Shown here: piece by piece, positions 1 to 9,610 of the stretch | Position numbering within the stretch: position 1 is the stretch's first letter | How the letters are laid out: each line of letters begins with the position of its first letter | From: CAYRDC01 sp964422925 | GTDB lineage: Bacteria; Bacteroidota; Bacteroidia; Chitinophagales; S012-47 | Direction: 5' to 3' | Length of the DNA: 64,000 bases | Assembly (NCBI GenBank): GCA_964422925.1 | Contig: CAYRDC010000010.1 | Coordinates: forward strand, 24,127-88,126 | Position numbers and translations under genes: made by a program | Notes under the pieces: generated by a model | The model's database searches: none | What the model saw: only the letters and a program-made list of their open reading frames with translations | What the model was told of the DNA's origin: nothing

Positions 1-1072
1 CCTTATAGAAATAATACTTGGCCAGGTTATAGGTGTAGGCATTGTCTTCATAATCCGGTGGAAGGTAATGCCGGTACTGGTTCAAAAACCGGTACACCCA
101 GTCATACTCGCCCAAGCGTAACCCCACCACTGTTATGTTTTTGTAATACCAGGGGGACAATTGCCCGTTTTTAAAAATAATTCCCCGCTCCAGGGCGGTT
201 TTGTACAGTTCGAAAATTTCCGAAAGGTATTTAATATCCCCTTCGTTGATCCGCGAAACGCAATAGTTCATCGCGAAGTTGTAAATGATCAGCGCTTCAC
301 CGGGAGGAAACTTATCGCTGTGCTCATTGATGAGATGCTTGAGCCTGAAATAATTTTCTTCCTGCTCCGGTTTTTCGAAGGTGTTCAGTATCTGGTAATA
401 AATCCCGATAGCCGGTATATCATTGTACTTGTTTTCCCGGACATGATCCATAATTTCCCGGATCAGGAATAACTGGTAATCGGCCTGCATTACGTTCACG
501 TAATTCAGCATATGGCAGGCATAGCGCATCTTGTTTACGATATACATCGTATCCAGGGCGTCCATGGTTTTTTGCAGGTTTGGCTCAATGCTGCGCTGCA
601 TCTTCTCTTCCAGGTACAGGTTTTTTTCGGCTTCAATGATATACCGGGTCCGGAAATATTCGGTATCCCGGTAGGGATGGCTGTTTTGCAGGTTTTCCAG
701 TTGATTCAGGGTCTTTTCAAATTGCTTATGCAAATCCCGTTGCCGGTAACTGCGCAGCAATACCATCTGCTGCTCCAGGGGGCTTTCTTCAAACACCTTG
801 TAGGCCAGAAAGGATTTCAGCAGCTTGAGCAGATCTGAAAAAATATGCCGCAGGCGGAGGTCGTTATATGCCTGGCCGGGAAATAATTTATCATACAAAT
901 CTTCCTTGCTTTTCAATTTTTTCCTGCCATGAACATGGCCGGCCAGCAAGTGGTTAAGCTCGATGACGGTCTGATTGGTATTGAAAAATGGAGAGGAAAT
1001 ATACCGGGCAAATTGCTTACTTTCCTTATTGGTCAGGGAAGCGTACAACTGAAAAAGGGTGGTTTTTTCCAT
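1..1072 (-). CDS. Hypothetical helical protein, 3' part beyond window
   Basis: A reading frame of about 357 codons opens at an ATG at 1072 and runs off the left edge with no stop. The N-terminus begins MEKTTLFQLYASLTNKE. The translation is rich in Leu, Tyr, Asn and charged residues, has no signal peptide or membrane segment, and looks like an all-helical, possibly TPR-like, cytoplasmic protein. The frame is stop-free throughout, whereas the plus strand carries only short chance frames. I do not recognise the family. It is divergent from the T9SS protein on its right, and the roughly 200-bp gap between them probably holds both promoters. Function unknown. Confidence 0.75.
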   Translation of the reverse strand, partial: MEKTTLFQLYASLTNKESKQFARYISSPFFNTNQTVIELNHLLAGHVHGRKKLKSKEDLYDKLFPGQAYNDLRLRHIFSDLLKLLKSFLAYKVFEESPLEQQMVLLRSYRQRDLHKQFEKTLNQLENLQNSHPYRDTEYFRTRYIIEAEKNLYLEEKMQRSIEPNLQKTMDALDTMYIVNKMRYACHMLNYVNVMQADYQLFLIREIMDHVRENKYNDIPAIGIYYQILNTFEKPEQEENYFRLKHLINEHSDKFPPGEALIIYNFAMNYCVSRINEGDIKYLSEIFELYKTALERGIIFKNGQLSPWYYKNITVVGLRLGEYDWVYRFLNQYRHYLPPDYEDNAYTYNLAKYYFYK

Positions 1073-1195
1073 TACCAGAATACTTTTAGTCGACAAAAAG
1101 AACAAGAAAAAACTTTCTATTTCTTTGGTTTTCTTATATTTATGAGGCTTTAATAAATTTTTCTTGTCCGTATTATACCGACAAAATACAAAAAA

Positions 1196-1231
1196 TGTTC
1201 TTGTTTAGGGAAATAGCAAGGGAAATCTTTG
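1196..1231 (+). promoter_or_regulatory. Candidate Bacteroidota promoter
   Basis: A TTG at about 1208-1211 is followed some 20 bp later by AATCTTTG (1224-1231), one mismatch from the TAnnTTTG -7 box. The predicted transcript would start near 1238. That excludes upstream start codons and favours the ATG at 1286 for the next gene. Confidence 0.35.
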
Positions 1232-1285
1232 TACTCGATGAAGAAGGCTACGGTGGAGGATTCAATAATTATTAACAGACATAAA

Positions 1286-3031
1286 ATGAACAAGGCCGTC
1301 AGATTAACCAGTAAACGTAAAGCGCCTGTTCCCGGCCGGAAATGGTGGCCGGGCGCCCTGCTATTCGCCCTTATTTCGCTTTTGTATCATTACAATGGGT
1401 TCACGCAGGTGCTCCAATTTAATATCGATTACGCCTTCACCAATGAAGACACTGAAGTGGATATCAAAGTCCTCGATAACGACATGGCCTCGTTGACTAT
1501 CATCGATAAAAATTCTGTAACCGTAGTCATTCATCCTACTTTAGGCAAGGATTCCGTTGAGGCGAATGGTGTTATTCATTTCGAACCTTACCTGAATCTG
1601 TGCGGCCTGGATTCGTTTATGTATTCTGCCTGTGATACCAGTGGTATTTTTTGTGATAGCGCCTGGGTTTACATTACCATTAAATGCATCAATGACAAGC
1701 CAGTGGCAAACGATGATACACTCATCACCGGTATCAATACCCATATGCCGGTAAAAGTACTGGCCAATGACTTTGATGCCGAAAATGGAATTGATTCGGC
1801 AACGCTGCAACTCATTGGTCTCCCCCTGCACGGTTCGGCAAGCGTTTACCTGGCGAAAAGCGCAGTTATTTACAATCCGGATAACAATTTCCTGGGGCGT
1901 GATTCCGTACGCTATTTGATTAAAGACAAATATGACCTGAACCTGAAGGACACCGCGTGGATCCACATCTTTGTGGTAGACACCTGTGTTCCCTCCCTGT
2001 GTGTCTGGCCCGGTGACGCGAACAATGACGGTATTGTCAACAACAAAGATCTCCTGCCGGTGGGCCTTGCCTTTGGCACAGCCGGACCGGCCCGTGGCTC
2101 AGGAGCACCCAATATCGCCTGGACAGGCCAGTTCAGCACTGACTGGCTTACTGCCAAAACCCTGGGCAAAAAAATGGACCTGAATTTTAAATATGCCGAT
2201 ACCAACGGAGATGGTGTAGTCGATACCCAGGATACCATCGCTATTATCAAGAATTACAACGAAATCCGTAACAAAACCGGAAGCCTGAGCGGTACGGAAT
2301 CTGAAAATCCAAACATAATCATTGATGCCCGGAAAGACACCGTCCGGGTGGGTGATACCCTGGAAATCAACATCAGCCTGGGCAGCGACACCGCGGTAAT
2401 GCAGAATATTTATGGGTACGCCTTTTCATTTGGATATGAGAAAAATTACGTTGACAGCGGATCGGTAAATGTAGATTATAGCGGTAACTGGCTGGCACCC
2501 AACGGGGATTACCTCCATTTGGAAATGGACTTCTATCCCAGAAGTCAGACCGATATTGCGTTTACCCGCGTTAACCACCAGGGAGCCAACGGCTATGGCC
2601 ATATCGTCAAGATCAGTTTTATCATTGACAATATTGACGGCAAACTTTTCTCCACCGAAGTAATGAATTTATCGCTGGATGATGTGGAAGTATTGGATTC
2701 CAATGGAACAGAAATACCGGTTATTGTAAATACTGATTCTGTGGTAATTCTCCTTTCAGAAATCGGATGGGACGACCCCGCCACACTGCCCGGTAAAGCA
2801 ATAATCTACCCAAATCCCTCGGATGGTTTTGTTCAGGTGAGGGTAACTGAGGGAATCAGTGTACTTGAGTACCAGCTCACTGACCTGCTGGGACGTACTG
2901 TGATCCGGCACGATGAAACAGCCCCCAACCGTTTTAACCTCGATGTAAGTCATCTGCCAAACGGGACATATCTCTTGCGACTGAACACCCAGTATGGTAT
3001 GATCACCAAACAAGTTCTCATAAGCAGGTAG
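1286..3031 (+). CDS. Secreted T9SS protein with Ig-like and dockerin-type repeats
   Basis: A predicted secreted or cell-surface protein of 581 residues counted from the ATG at 1286; in-frame codons further upstream precede the predicted transcription start. It has a basic N-terminus and a hydrophobic segment (LLFALISLLYHYNGF), then two cadherin/Ig-like stretches that contain the DNDMAS and NDFDAE patterns typical of tandem bacterial Ig domains. Two calcium-binding dockerin-like loops follow (GDANNDGIVN and DTNGDGVVDTQD), then a cohesin-like stretch, and finally a C-terminal type A sorting domain (YPNPSDGFVQVRV ... NGTYLLRL). Such proteins cross the outer membrane by the type IX system and are anchored or released after removal of the sorting domain. 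Whether a cohesin partner exists is unknown. A strong terminator follows. Confidence 0.85.
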   Translation: MNKAVRLTSKRKAPVPGRKWWPGALLFALISLLYHYNGFTQVLQFNIDYAFTNEDTEVDIKVLDNDMASLTIIDKNSVTVVIHPTLGKDSVEANGVIHFEPYLNLCGLDSFMYSACDTSGIFCDSAWVYITIKCINDKPVANDDTLITGINTHMPVKVLANDFDAENGIDSATLQLIGLPLHGSASVYLAKSAVIYNPDNNFLGRDSVRYLIKDKYDLNLKDTAWIHIFVVDTCVPSLCVWPGDANNDGIVNNKDLLPVGLAFGTAGPARGSGAPNIAWTGQFSTDWLTAKTLGKKMDLNFKYADTNGDGVVDTQDTIAIIKNYNEIRNKTGSLSGTESENPNIIIDARKDTVRVGDTLEINISLGSDTAVMQNIYGYAFSFGYEKNYVDSGSVNVDYSGNWLAPNGDYLHLEMDFYPRSQTDIAFTRVNHQGANGYGHIVKISFIIDNIDGKLFSTEVMNLSLDDVEVLDSNGTEIPVIVNTDSVVILLSEIGWDDPATLPGKAIIYPNPSDGFVQVRVTEGISVLEYQLTDLLGRTVIRHDETAPNRFNLDVSHLPNGTYLLRLNTQYGMITKQVLISR

Positions 3032-3049
3032 TAGCCACCCTTAGTTAGC

Positions 3050-3095
3050 AGCAAAACGGCTCCCGGTCTTATGGCCGCGGGGCCGTTTGCTTTTT
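3050..3095 (+). terminator. Rho-independent terminator
   Basis: AGCAAAACGGC pairs with GCCGTTTGCT (one bulged A) across a GC-rich inner arm and is followed by a run of five T. It lies 19 bp after the T9SS gene. Confidence 0.75.
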
Positions 3096-3212
3096 ATCCC
3101 GGACAAAGATTCCATACTGATCAGGCAGACACCCGGAAGACGGGCAAATAGATCATTCTCCATTAAGAAGGTGAGACAAAAAAGGCCATCCAAAAGCGGA
3201 CAGCCTCCCTGT

Positions 3213-3286
<74 letters not shown>

Positions 3287-3456
3287 ATATATCTTTTTTG
3301 CAAGAACTTTTTCTGTCAATTCTCACCACGCGCAGGCTATTTTAGCCCTCCTGCCGCGTAATGTGGGTGCAAATTTAGTACTTTTTGCCTGGCAAATGCA
3401 AGCCTCCGTGCCGATTGGGTTAATTTTCGGAATTTTGCATCCTGAAACAAACCCCT

Positions 3457-4332
3457 ATGCCCTTCAAATCAGGATTCGTAAACATCATCGGAAAACCCAA
3501 CGCGGGCAAATCAACCCTGATGAATGCCCTGGTGCAGGAAAACCTGTCCATCATCACGTCCAAGGCGCAAACCACCCGTCACCGGATCACCGGCCTGCTC
3601 AACGGGAAGGATTTTCAAATCGTCTTTTCCGATACTCCGGGATTTCTGCGCCCGGCCTACCCGCTCCACCAGGCCATGATGCGCTATGTGGAATCCGCGC
3701 TCGAAGATGCCGACCTCATCCTGCTGGTGATAGACCTGAAGCACGACAAGAAAGACGAAGCACTGATCCGGGCGCTACAAAAGACCAGCGCTCCGGTGTT
3801 TGTGCTGCTCAACAAAACCGACCTGGTGGACGAAGCCCGCATCCGGCAGGCCGAAGCCCAGTGGCAGGAATGGATAAACCCGGGCTGGATCCTGCCGGTA
3901 TCCGCGTTGCTGGGCCACAATATCCCAAAGCTGATGCCCCGCATACTCGAAACCCTGCCCGAACATCCGCCCTACTATCCCACGGATGAACTGACCGACC
4001 GGCCGGAAAGGTTTTTCGTGGCCGAGATCATCCGCGAAAAAATCTTTCTCAACTACGAACAGGAAATCCCCTACTCCTGCGAGGTTGGCATAGAAAGTTT
4101 CAAGGAAGGTGATGACCTGGTCCGCATCCGGGCCCTGATATATGTAAACCGGAAATCGCAGAAACCTATTGTGATCGGCAAAGGAGGGGAAAAGCTAAAG
4201 AAGGTAGGCACGGAAGCCCGGATAGATATTGAGAAATTCCTGGGCAAAAAAGTATATCTCGAACTATATGTCAAAGTCAAGGAAAACTGGCGCAATAACC
4301 CCAACATGCTGACCCGCTTGGGCTATCAATAA
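3457..4332 (+). CDS. era: GTPase Era
   Basis: Era is a membrane-associated GTPase that binds the 3' end of 16S rRNA and acts as a checkpoint in 30S assembly. All G motifs are visible in the 291 residues: GKPNAGKST at 12-20, the switch I threonines near 39-40, DTPG at 59-62, NKTD at 119-122 and SAL at 149-151. The C-terminal KH domain carries its GKGG loop at 241-244 and ends in the usual NMLTRLGY-type tail. Length and order match the family. The next gene, der, starts 9 bp downstream, so two ribosome-biogenesis GTPases are probably co-transcribed. Confidence 0.97.
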   Translation: MPFKSGFVNIIGKPNAGKSTLMNALVQENLSIITSKAQTTRHRITGLLNGKDFQIVFSDTPGFLRPAYPLHQAMMRYVESALEDADLILLVIDLKHDKKDEALIRALQKTSAPVFVLLNKTDLVDEARIRQAEAQWQEWINPGWILPVSALLGHNIPKLMPRILETLPEHPPYYPTDELTDRPERFFVAEIIREKIFLNYEQEIPYSCEVGIESFKEGDDLVRIRALIYVNRKSQKPIVIGKGGEKLKKVGTEARIDIEKFLGKKVYLELYVKVKENWRNNPNMLTRLGYQ

Positions 4333-4341
4333 AAAAGAAAC

Positions 4342-5652
4342 ATGAGCAAAACCGTAGCCATAGTAGGCCGTCCCAATGTGGGAAAATCCACGCTTTTCAA
4401 CCGGCTCACGGAGCAGCGCAAGGCCATAGTGGACGACACCAGTGGCGTCACCCGCGACCGTATCTACGGTACCGCAGAATGGGGCGGGCGTCAGTTCAAT
4501 GTCATTGACACCGGAGGGTTTGTGGCCCGGCCGGAAGATGTATTTGAACAAGCCATCCGCGAACAGGTTCACATTGCCCTGGATGAAGCCGATGTTATCC
4601 TCTTCATGGTGGATGTAACCACAGGCATAACGGATCAGGATGAAGAAATGGCGGATATCCTGCGCAAGCAGGGGCGCAAGGTTATCCTGGTAATCAATAA
4701 GGTGGACAACTTCACCCGGGAGATGGAAGCCCAGTTGTTTTACCGGCTCGGTTTTGAACAAACACTTTTCCTTTCCAGTATTACGGGTTCCGGTACGGGT
4801 GAACTGCTGGACCTGGTGGTTTCCATGCTCGGGGACCCCGAACCGGAGGAGCCGGAGCCCCGGAAAATCCCGCGCCTGGCGATCATCGGCCAGCCCAATG
4901 TGGGTAAATCCAGCCTGGTAAACGCCCTGATAGGCCAGGAAAGAAACATCGTTACGGAAATAGCCGGCACCACTCGTGATGCCATCAATACCCACTACAA
5001 ATACTTTAACAAAGAGTTCATCCTGACCGATACAGCCGGCCTGCGCAAAAAGACCAAAGTCCACGAAAACCTGGAATTCTACTCTGTGATCCGGGCCATC
5101 CGGGCCATGGATTATTCGGACGTTTGCCTTCTGTTGATTGACGCAACCAAAGGCATCGAGGGGCAGGACCTCAACATTTTCCGGCTGGTTCAACGCAAGC
5201 GGAAAGGACTGGTTATACTCGTCAACAAATGGGACCTGGTGGAGAAAGACCATACCACCAGCCGCCAGATGGAGCAGCAGATCCGTGAGCGCATCGCTCC
5301 CTGGGACGATGTCCCGGTCCTGTTCATTTCCGCTACCGGCAAGACCCGCATTTTCAAAGCCGTGGAAACCGCGCTGGAAGTGTATGAAAACATGCAACGG
5401 AGGATCTCCACCTCCGCGCTGAATCAGTGGCTTGAATCCGCTGTGGCCCATTTCAACCCACCGGCTGTCAGGGGCCAGTACATCCGCATCAAATACGTAA
5501 CCCAGTTGCCGGTACACCCCCCGGTGTTTGCCTTTTTCTGCAACCGGCCCAAAGACATCAAGGCCCCTTACATTCAATACCTGGAAAACCGCCTGCGGGA
5601 ATCCTTTAATTTTACAGGCGTGCCTCTGAAACTGGTGTTCCGGCAAAAATGA
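4342..5652 (+). CDS. der: Ribosome assembly GTPase Der (EngA)
   Basis: Der has tandem GTPase domains and supports late 50S subunit maturation. Domain 1 has GRPNVGKST at 9-17, DTGG at 56-59 and NKVD at 119-122. Domain 2 has GQPNVGKSS at 183-191, DTAG at 230-233 and NKWD at 295-298. A C-terminal KH-like domain ends FTGVPLKLVFRQK, as is usual for the family. The protein has 436 residues, a normal length. It follows era by 9 bp, and its TGA overlaps the ATG of a small lipoprotein gene, so the three genes look like one transcription unit. Confidence 0.97.
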   Translation: MSKTVAIVGRPNVGKSTLFNRLTEQRKAIVDDTSGVTRDRIYGTAEWGGRQFNVIDTGGFVARPEDVFEQAIREQVHIALDEADVILFMVDVTTGITDQDEEMADILRKQGRKVILVINKVDNFTREMEAQLFYRLGFEQTLFLSSITGSGTGELLDLVVSMLGDPEPEEPEPRKIPRLAIIGQPNVGKSSLVNALIGQERNIVTEIAGTTRDAINTHYKYFNKEFILTDTAGLRKKTKVHENLEFYSVIRAIRAMDYSDVCLLLIDATKGIEGQDLNIFRLVQRKRKGLVILVNKWDLVEKDHTTSRQMEQQIRERIAPWDDVPVLFISATGKTRIFKAVETALEVYENMQRRISTSALNQWLESAVAHFNPPAVRGQYIRIKYVTQLPVHPPVFAFFCNRPKDIKAPYIQYLENRLRESFNFTGVPLKLVFRQK

Positions 5653-5825
5653 AACGCTTGCTGTTCATAGGTCTGATAGCTGTTTGCCTGCTGGCTTCCT
5701 GCGGGCCCGGGAAACCCGCCCCGGGAAATGATAACCCGGCCATTGAGCAGGAAATCCGTGAAAAGGCAATTGAAGCAGTTCCTCCGGCCGACAGCCTGGA
5801 ATTGGAAAGCCCTGACGCACAATAA
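5649..5825 (+). CDS. Small lipoprotein, 58 aa
   Basis: This short gene starts at an ATG that overlaps the der stop codon (ATGA). It encodes a 58-residue protein with a clear lipoprotein signal (basic start, hydrophobic core, LLASC lipobox with Cys at 18), followed by a Pro/Glu-rich acidic tail with no recognisable domain. The tight overlap implies translational coupling with der. It stops 7 bp before the convergent protease gene. The mature peptide would be about 40 residues, tethered to a membrane. Function unknown. Confidence 0.7.
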   Translation: MKRLLFIGLIAVCLLASCGPGKPAPGNDNPAIEQEIREKAIEAVPPADSLELESPDAQ

Positions 5826-5832
5826 TCCCGGC

Positions 5833-7383
5833 TTAATGGTTTTCCAGGTAGTCGAGGGCAGCACGGTACTCCGCATCCAATTGGTTGAAAAAGTAGAAAT
5901 ACCCGTTGGTATAGAAAATATTACGGGCTACGAATCCTTTAATTACTTTCCGGAATGCCTCTTCATACTTCCACAAATCTTTCTGGCTTACCGGTGAGCG
6001 GGTGTATTTATTGAACGAAACAAATCCCTCGTAAACTGTTTCCGGCATGGAATAGCGCTGGTCGAAATCAGCCGGGCTCTTATACCTGCCGTACGCATGG
6101 GTATGCATGCCGTAGTACCGGTAAGCGTATTGCTGTATGATCCCCCGCACATTCAGCTGGCTGATTAATTTCAGCACTTTTGCCGTGTCAACGGGCAGGA
6201 TGATATCCGGCTTTATGCCCCATTCCACCGTGTCGGCCACAGCCGTATCATGGGCTTCGTAGGTTTCATACAAGCGTTCCAGGTATTCCTGGTTATACTC
6301 TTCTACTCCATTGGAATAGGGCCGCTGGATACATTTGCCACTGGGTGTATAATACCGGGCGATGGTCAGCCGGATTGCTGAATTATCCTGCAGTGTGATC
6401 TGATCCTGCACCAGCCCCTTGCCGTAAGTTCTCCGGCCCATTATGGTGCCGCGGTCCCAGTCGTGGATGGCCCCTGCCAGGATTTCACTGGCTGAAGCGG
6501 TGCCTTCATTTACCAAAACAACCAATTCCCCCTCTTCAAACAATCCCGGTTTCCCGGCTGTGTAGTTTTTGCGCGGGTAGGCCCTGCCTTTGGTGTAAAC
6601 GATTAATTTCCGGTCATCCAGGAGTTCGTCAGCGATTTCGGTAGCTGCCTGTAAATATCCCCCTCCGTTGTCCCGCAGGTCCAGGATGAGCTTTTTCATG
6701 CCCATCTTTTTCAGGGTATCCAGGGCCTCCCTGAACTCGCGGGGGGTTTCTCCGGCAAACTGGCTGATCCGGATATAGCCAATGTCCGGGGTAGCCATAT
6801 ACCGGGCCACCACAGAAGGAACCGTTACCCGGTCGCGCGTAATAGTGAAAGGTATCAGGGTATCAATGCCGAAGCGCGCCACTTTTATTCTGACTTCCGT
6901 TCCCTTCGGCCCTTTCAACCTCCGGATAACTTCCTGATTTGTGATGCCAATGCCCGCCACCACCGAATCTTCAATTTCTATGATTTTATCCCCGCTTAAA
7001 ATACCCAGCTTTTCTGACGGGCCGCCCGGCAGGGTGGATACCACGATAATGGTATCGTCCAGGATGTTGAATTCAATGCCAATGCCTTCAAACCGGCCTT
7101 CGAGCGATTCATTCACCTGCTTCAATTCACTGGCCGGTATATAAGCCGAATGTGGGTCGAGATGCCGGAAAATACCATTTACAGCCTCTTCGTACAATTG
7201 GTCAATATTCACCGAATCCACGTACCGGTAATTGATATAATTCAGAATTTCACTGATCTTGTCAGAACCACCCCCGGCCAGGTTCAACGTTTGCGGTGCG
7301 TGACCGCGGATCAGGAAACCCAGCAATATGCCAATTACCAATACCAGGGAAAATAGAAAAGGATAAAACGCTTTCCGGTTCAT
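5833..7383 (-). CDS. ctpA: C-terminal processing peptidase, S41 family (CtpA/Prc-like)
   Basis: A periplasmic serine protease anchored by one N-terminal membrane segment (about residues 7-26). S41A enzymes cleave near the C-terminus of envelope proteins. An N-terminal helical domain is followed by a PDZ domain (roughly 90-175) and the peptidase core. The predicted Ser-Lys dyad is S297 in GTASASE and K322 in YGKGLVQ, with the 25-residue spacing expected in this family. DLRDNGGGYL at about 236-245 is the conserved oxyanion-side motif. The roughly 130-residue extension after the core is common in Bacteroidota members. It converges on the era-der-lipoprotein unit. Confidence 0.93.
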   Translation of the reverse strand: MNRKAFYPFLFSLVLVIGILLGFLIRGHAPQTLNLAGGGSDKISEILNYINYRYVDSVNIDQLYEEAVNGIFRHLDPHSAYIPASELKQVNESLEGRFEGIGIEFNILDDTIIVVSTLPGGPSEKLGILSGDKIIEIEDSVVAGIGITNQEVIRRLKGPKGTEVRIKVARFGIDTLIPFTITRDRVTVPSVVARYMATPDIGYIRISQFAGETPREFREALDTLKKMGMKKLILDLRDNGGGYLQAATEIADELLDDRKLIVYTKGRAYPRKNYTAGKPGLFEEGELVVLVNEGTASASEILAGAIHDWDRGTIMGRRTYGKGLVQDQITLQDNSAIRLTIARYYTPSGKCIQRPYSNGVEEYNQEYLERLYETYEAHDTAVADTVEWGIKPDIILPVDTAKVLKLISQLNVRGIIQQYAYRYYGMHTHAYGRYKSPADFDQRYSMPETVYEGFVSFNKYTRSPVSQKDLWKYEEAFRKVIKGFVARNIFYTNGYFYFFNQLDAEYRAALDYLENH

Positions 7384-7674
7384 AGGGATGTTTGATTATT
7401 TATCTGCTGAAACAAAGCACAAAGAAAAAGAATTCAGTCCGATTGGACGATAACTTTCTAAAAATCAGAACCTGAATTTTACAAAGCTTACCGAAAGAAT
7501 AAGTCGACTGTTTTTTTGACACAGAATCCCTAAATTGCAATTCATCCTGATAGCGCTTGCGCAAACAGGAAGGAAGCGTTTTTATCATAAAAACTCAAAA
7601 GCGATTCAGGAGAAATCAATAAGTAACCCGATAAGTCGTTATTTGCAAGACAATTGGCTTTTAACATTCTTACC

Positions 7675-8043
7675 ATGCGCAAACATTGGTATCCCATCAT
7701 CGGCCTGCTGGCACTGACCATTTTACCTGCATGCAAGGGTACACAGGTTATTTGCACACAGCAATTCGTTATTGTCAGCCTGGAAGTAACCGGTCCGCAG
7801 CTGAACGATTGGTTCACCATACGGGAATTCAACAAGGACACGATCCGGATAACGAACAATGTATTCATGTCCCGGTATCCGGTACTGGACGATTCCTGGC
7901 AGTCGGTGTTGGAAAACCACGGGGAAACATTCACCTTTTATGGAATTTACAATGAGCAGGTTGTGGTAAAAGAACCTTTCTTTATTACAGCAGATCAATG
8001 CCATATCATAAAGGTTAGCGGAGTGGACAGTACGGGATTTTGA
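7675..8043 (+). CDS. Hypothetical lipoprotein, 122 aa
   Basis: A lipoprotein signal peptide (MRKHWYPIIGLLALTILPAC, Cys at 20) precedes about 100 residues rich in Thr, Val and aromatic residues, probably a small beta domain. The ATG at 7675 is chosen because the signal peptide begins there; an upstream TTG would add residues that do not fit. A few Cys residues follow the lipobox (ICTQQ, DQCHI). I do not recognise the family. It stands alone before murQ. Confidence 0.7.
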   Translation: MRKHWYPIIGLLALTILPACKGTQVICTQQFVIVSLEVTGPQLNDWFTIREFNKDTIRITNNVFMSRYPVLDDSWQSVLENHGETFTFYGIYNEQVVVKEPFFITADQCHIIKVSGVDSTGF

Positions 8044-8115
8044 GGCACGGATAAACCCCGTGTATTTTGCCTTCAGGGGACAAGGCTGTACTTTAGCGCT
8101 GAAACCAGGGAAACC

Positions 8116-8925
8116 ATGTCCTCATTCCGGAAAATCACTGAAGACCCTTCCCCATACCGTCACCTGGAACGGAAAAACACCCGTGAATTGCTGGAACTGA
8201 TCAACCGGGAAGACCGGAAAGTACCCGAAGCAGTGGGCCACGTAATTCCTGCCATCGAATCATTGGTGGAAAGCGTGGTGGACCATATGCTCTCAGGCGG
8301 GCGATTGTTTTACCTGGGAAGCGGCACGAGTGGACGGCTGGGCATAGTGGATGCTTCGGAATGCCCACCTACCTTCGGAGTTCCCCAGGATTTGGTCATC
8401 GGGCTGATTGCCGGAGGCGACCAGGCCATACGCAAAGCCCGGGAATTCGCGGAAGACAACCCGGACCGGGGCTGGCTCGACCTGCAGGAATACCAGGTCA
8501 ACAAATCGGATGTAGTGATTGGCATAGCGGCAAGCGGCACCACACCTTACGTGGTAGGAGCCCTGGAACATTGCCGGAAAGCGGACATAACCACCGGATG
8601 CATTACCTGCAACCCCGGTTCCCCGGTAACCCTTCATGCGGATCATCCTGTAGTGGTTGTCGTGGGCCCGGAATTCGTAACCGGCAGCACCCGGATGAAA
8701 AGTGGAACCGCCCAAAAGCTGGTTCTCAACATGATTACTACAGCCACCATGATCCGCCTTGGACGGGTGAAGGACAACAAAATGGTCGATATGCAACTAA
8801 GTAACAACAAACTGGTTGACCGCGGCACCCGGATGGTCATGGAAGCACTGGGGTGTGACTATGAATCCGCCCGGAAAAAATTGCTGAACGCAGGCAGTGT
8901 CCGCAAAGCCATTGAAAAAGGTTAA
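8116..8925 (+). CDS. murQ: N-acetylmuramic acid 6-phosphate etherase
   Basis: MurQ cleaves the lactyl ether of N-acetylmuramate 6-phosphate to give N-acetylglucosamine 6-phosphate and D-lactate in cytoplasmic cell-wall recycling. The sugar-isomerase (SIS) fold is clear: GSGTSGRLGIVDASECPPTFG-type signature near residues 60-80, IAASGTTPYVVGAL near 135-148, and TGSTRMKSGTAQK near 190-202. At 269 residues it is near the short end for the family, as often seen in Bacteroidota, which lack the longer C-terminal extension. No kinase or transporter for the pathway is adjacent. Confidence 0.95.
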   Translation: MSSFRKITEDPSPYRHLERKNTRELLELINREDRKVPEAVGHVIPAIESLVESVVDHMLSGGRLFYLGSGTSGRLGIVDASECPPTFGVPQDLVIGLIAGGDQAIRKAREFAEDNPDRGWLDLQEYQVNKSDVVIGIAASGTTPYVVGALEHCRKADITTGCITCNPGSPVTLHADHPVVVVVGPEFVTGSTRMKSGTAQKLVLNMITTATMIRLGRVKDNKMVDMQLSNNKLVDRGTRMVMEALGCDYESARKKLLNAGSVRKAIEKG

Positions 8926-8943
8926 AATCCCAAATTGGTATCT

Positions 8944-8951
8944 TAAATTTG
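8944..8951 (+). promoter_or_regulatory. Candidate -7 box TAAATTTG
   Basis: A perfect match to TAnnTTTG, 22 bp before the ATG at 8974. The -33 TTG element is not clear at the usual distance. Confidence 0.4.
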
Positions 8952-8973
8952 AACCCGGATTCGTTAATTATTT

Positions 8974-9573
8974 ATGCACACAATCGAACCATATTTTAAG
9001 TGGCGCGACCTGTACCGGGCCGAAGAAGATGAACGTTCCCCTTTCTACCGGCAGGAATACAGCGAATTTGAATTTACCAACACGCTATACAATTACCTGA
9101 TCCATCCTCAATGGGATTACTTCGGCTCACCGACCCTGTATGTAAAGATCCTTTATGCTGATTATGTTTTCGGATATGCTTTCCTGGAACTAATGGGCGA
9201 ATGGAATGACTGCATCCACAACGATATCATGTTCCTGAAACGAGAGGTGGCAGATGTTTTAATGCATGCCGGCATTAACAAGTTTGTGCTTATCGGTGAA
9301 AACGTGCTAAACTTTCATGCCTCTGACGACTGCTATTATGAAGCCTGGCATGAAGACCTGGAAGAGGACGGCTGGATCATGCTGATGAATTTCAGGGATC
9401 ATGTACTGGACGAGATGCAGGAAACCGGTATTGGCCGCTACCTGCTCATGGGACATCACCTGGATATTCCTGCCTGGAGGACTTTTACGCCCCAAACCCT
9501 GTTCAATGCCATTGAATTGCAATTAATGCAAACTATTGAAAGGAAATCAGATCAAGCGAATGAATTGCCTTGA
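8974..9573 (+). CDS. Conserved hypothetical protein, 199 aa
   Basis: A soluble protein with no signal peptide, very rich in Tyr, Trp, His and acidic residues (for example HDDCYYEAWHEDLEEDGW-like composition around residues 115-130). It appears as an alternating helix/strand domain with a central FVLIGENVLNFHA strand. I think similar proteins occur in other Bacteroidota, but I can name no domain. It has its own -7 box and converges with the HPt gene, so it is probably monocistronic. Function unknown. Confidence 0.75.
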   Translation: MHTIEPYFKWRDLYRAEEDERSPFYRQEYSEFEFTNTLYNYLIHPQWDYFGSPTLYVKILYADYVFGYAFLELMGEWNDCIHNDIMFLKREVADVLMHAGINKFVLIGENVLNFHASDDCYYEAWHEDLEEDGWIMLMNFRDHVLDEMQETGIGRYLLMGHHLDIPAWRTFTPQTLFNAIELQLMQTIERKSDQANELP

Positions 9574-9610
9574 TGGAAGGAAATATTGGATACAACATAC
9601 TAACCAGGTC

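Noticed and set aside
4264..5646. A 460-codon minus-strand frame
   Set aside because: It lies wholly opposite der, whose motifs are intact; the translation has no recognisable domain.
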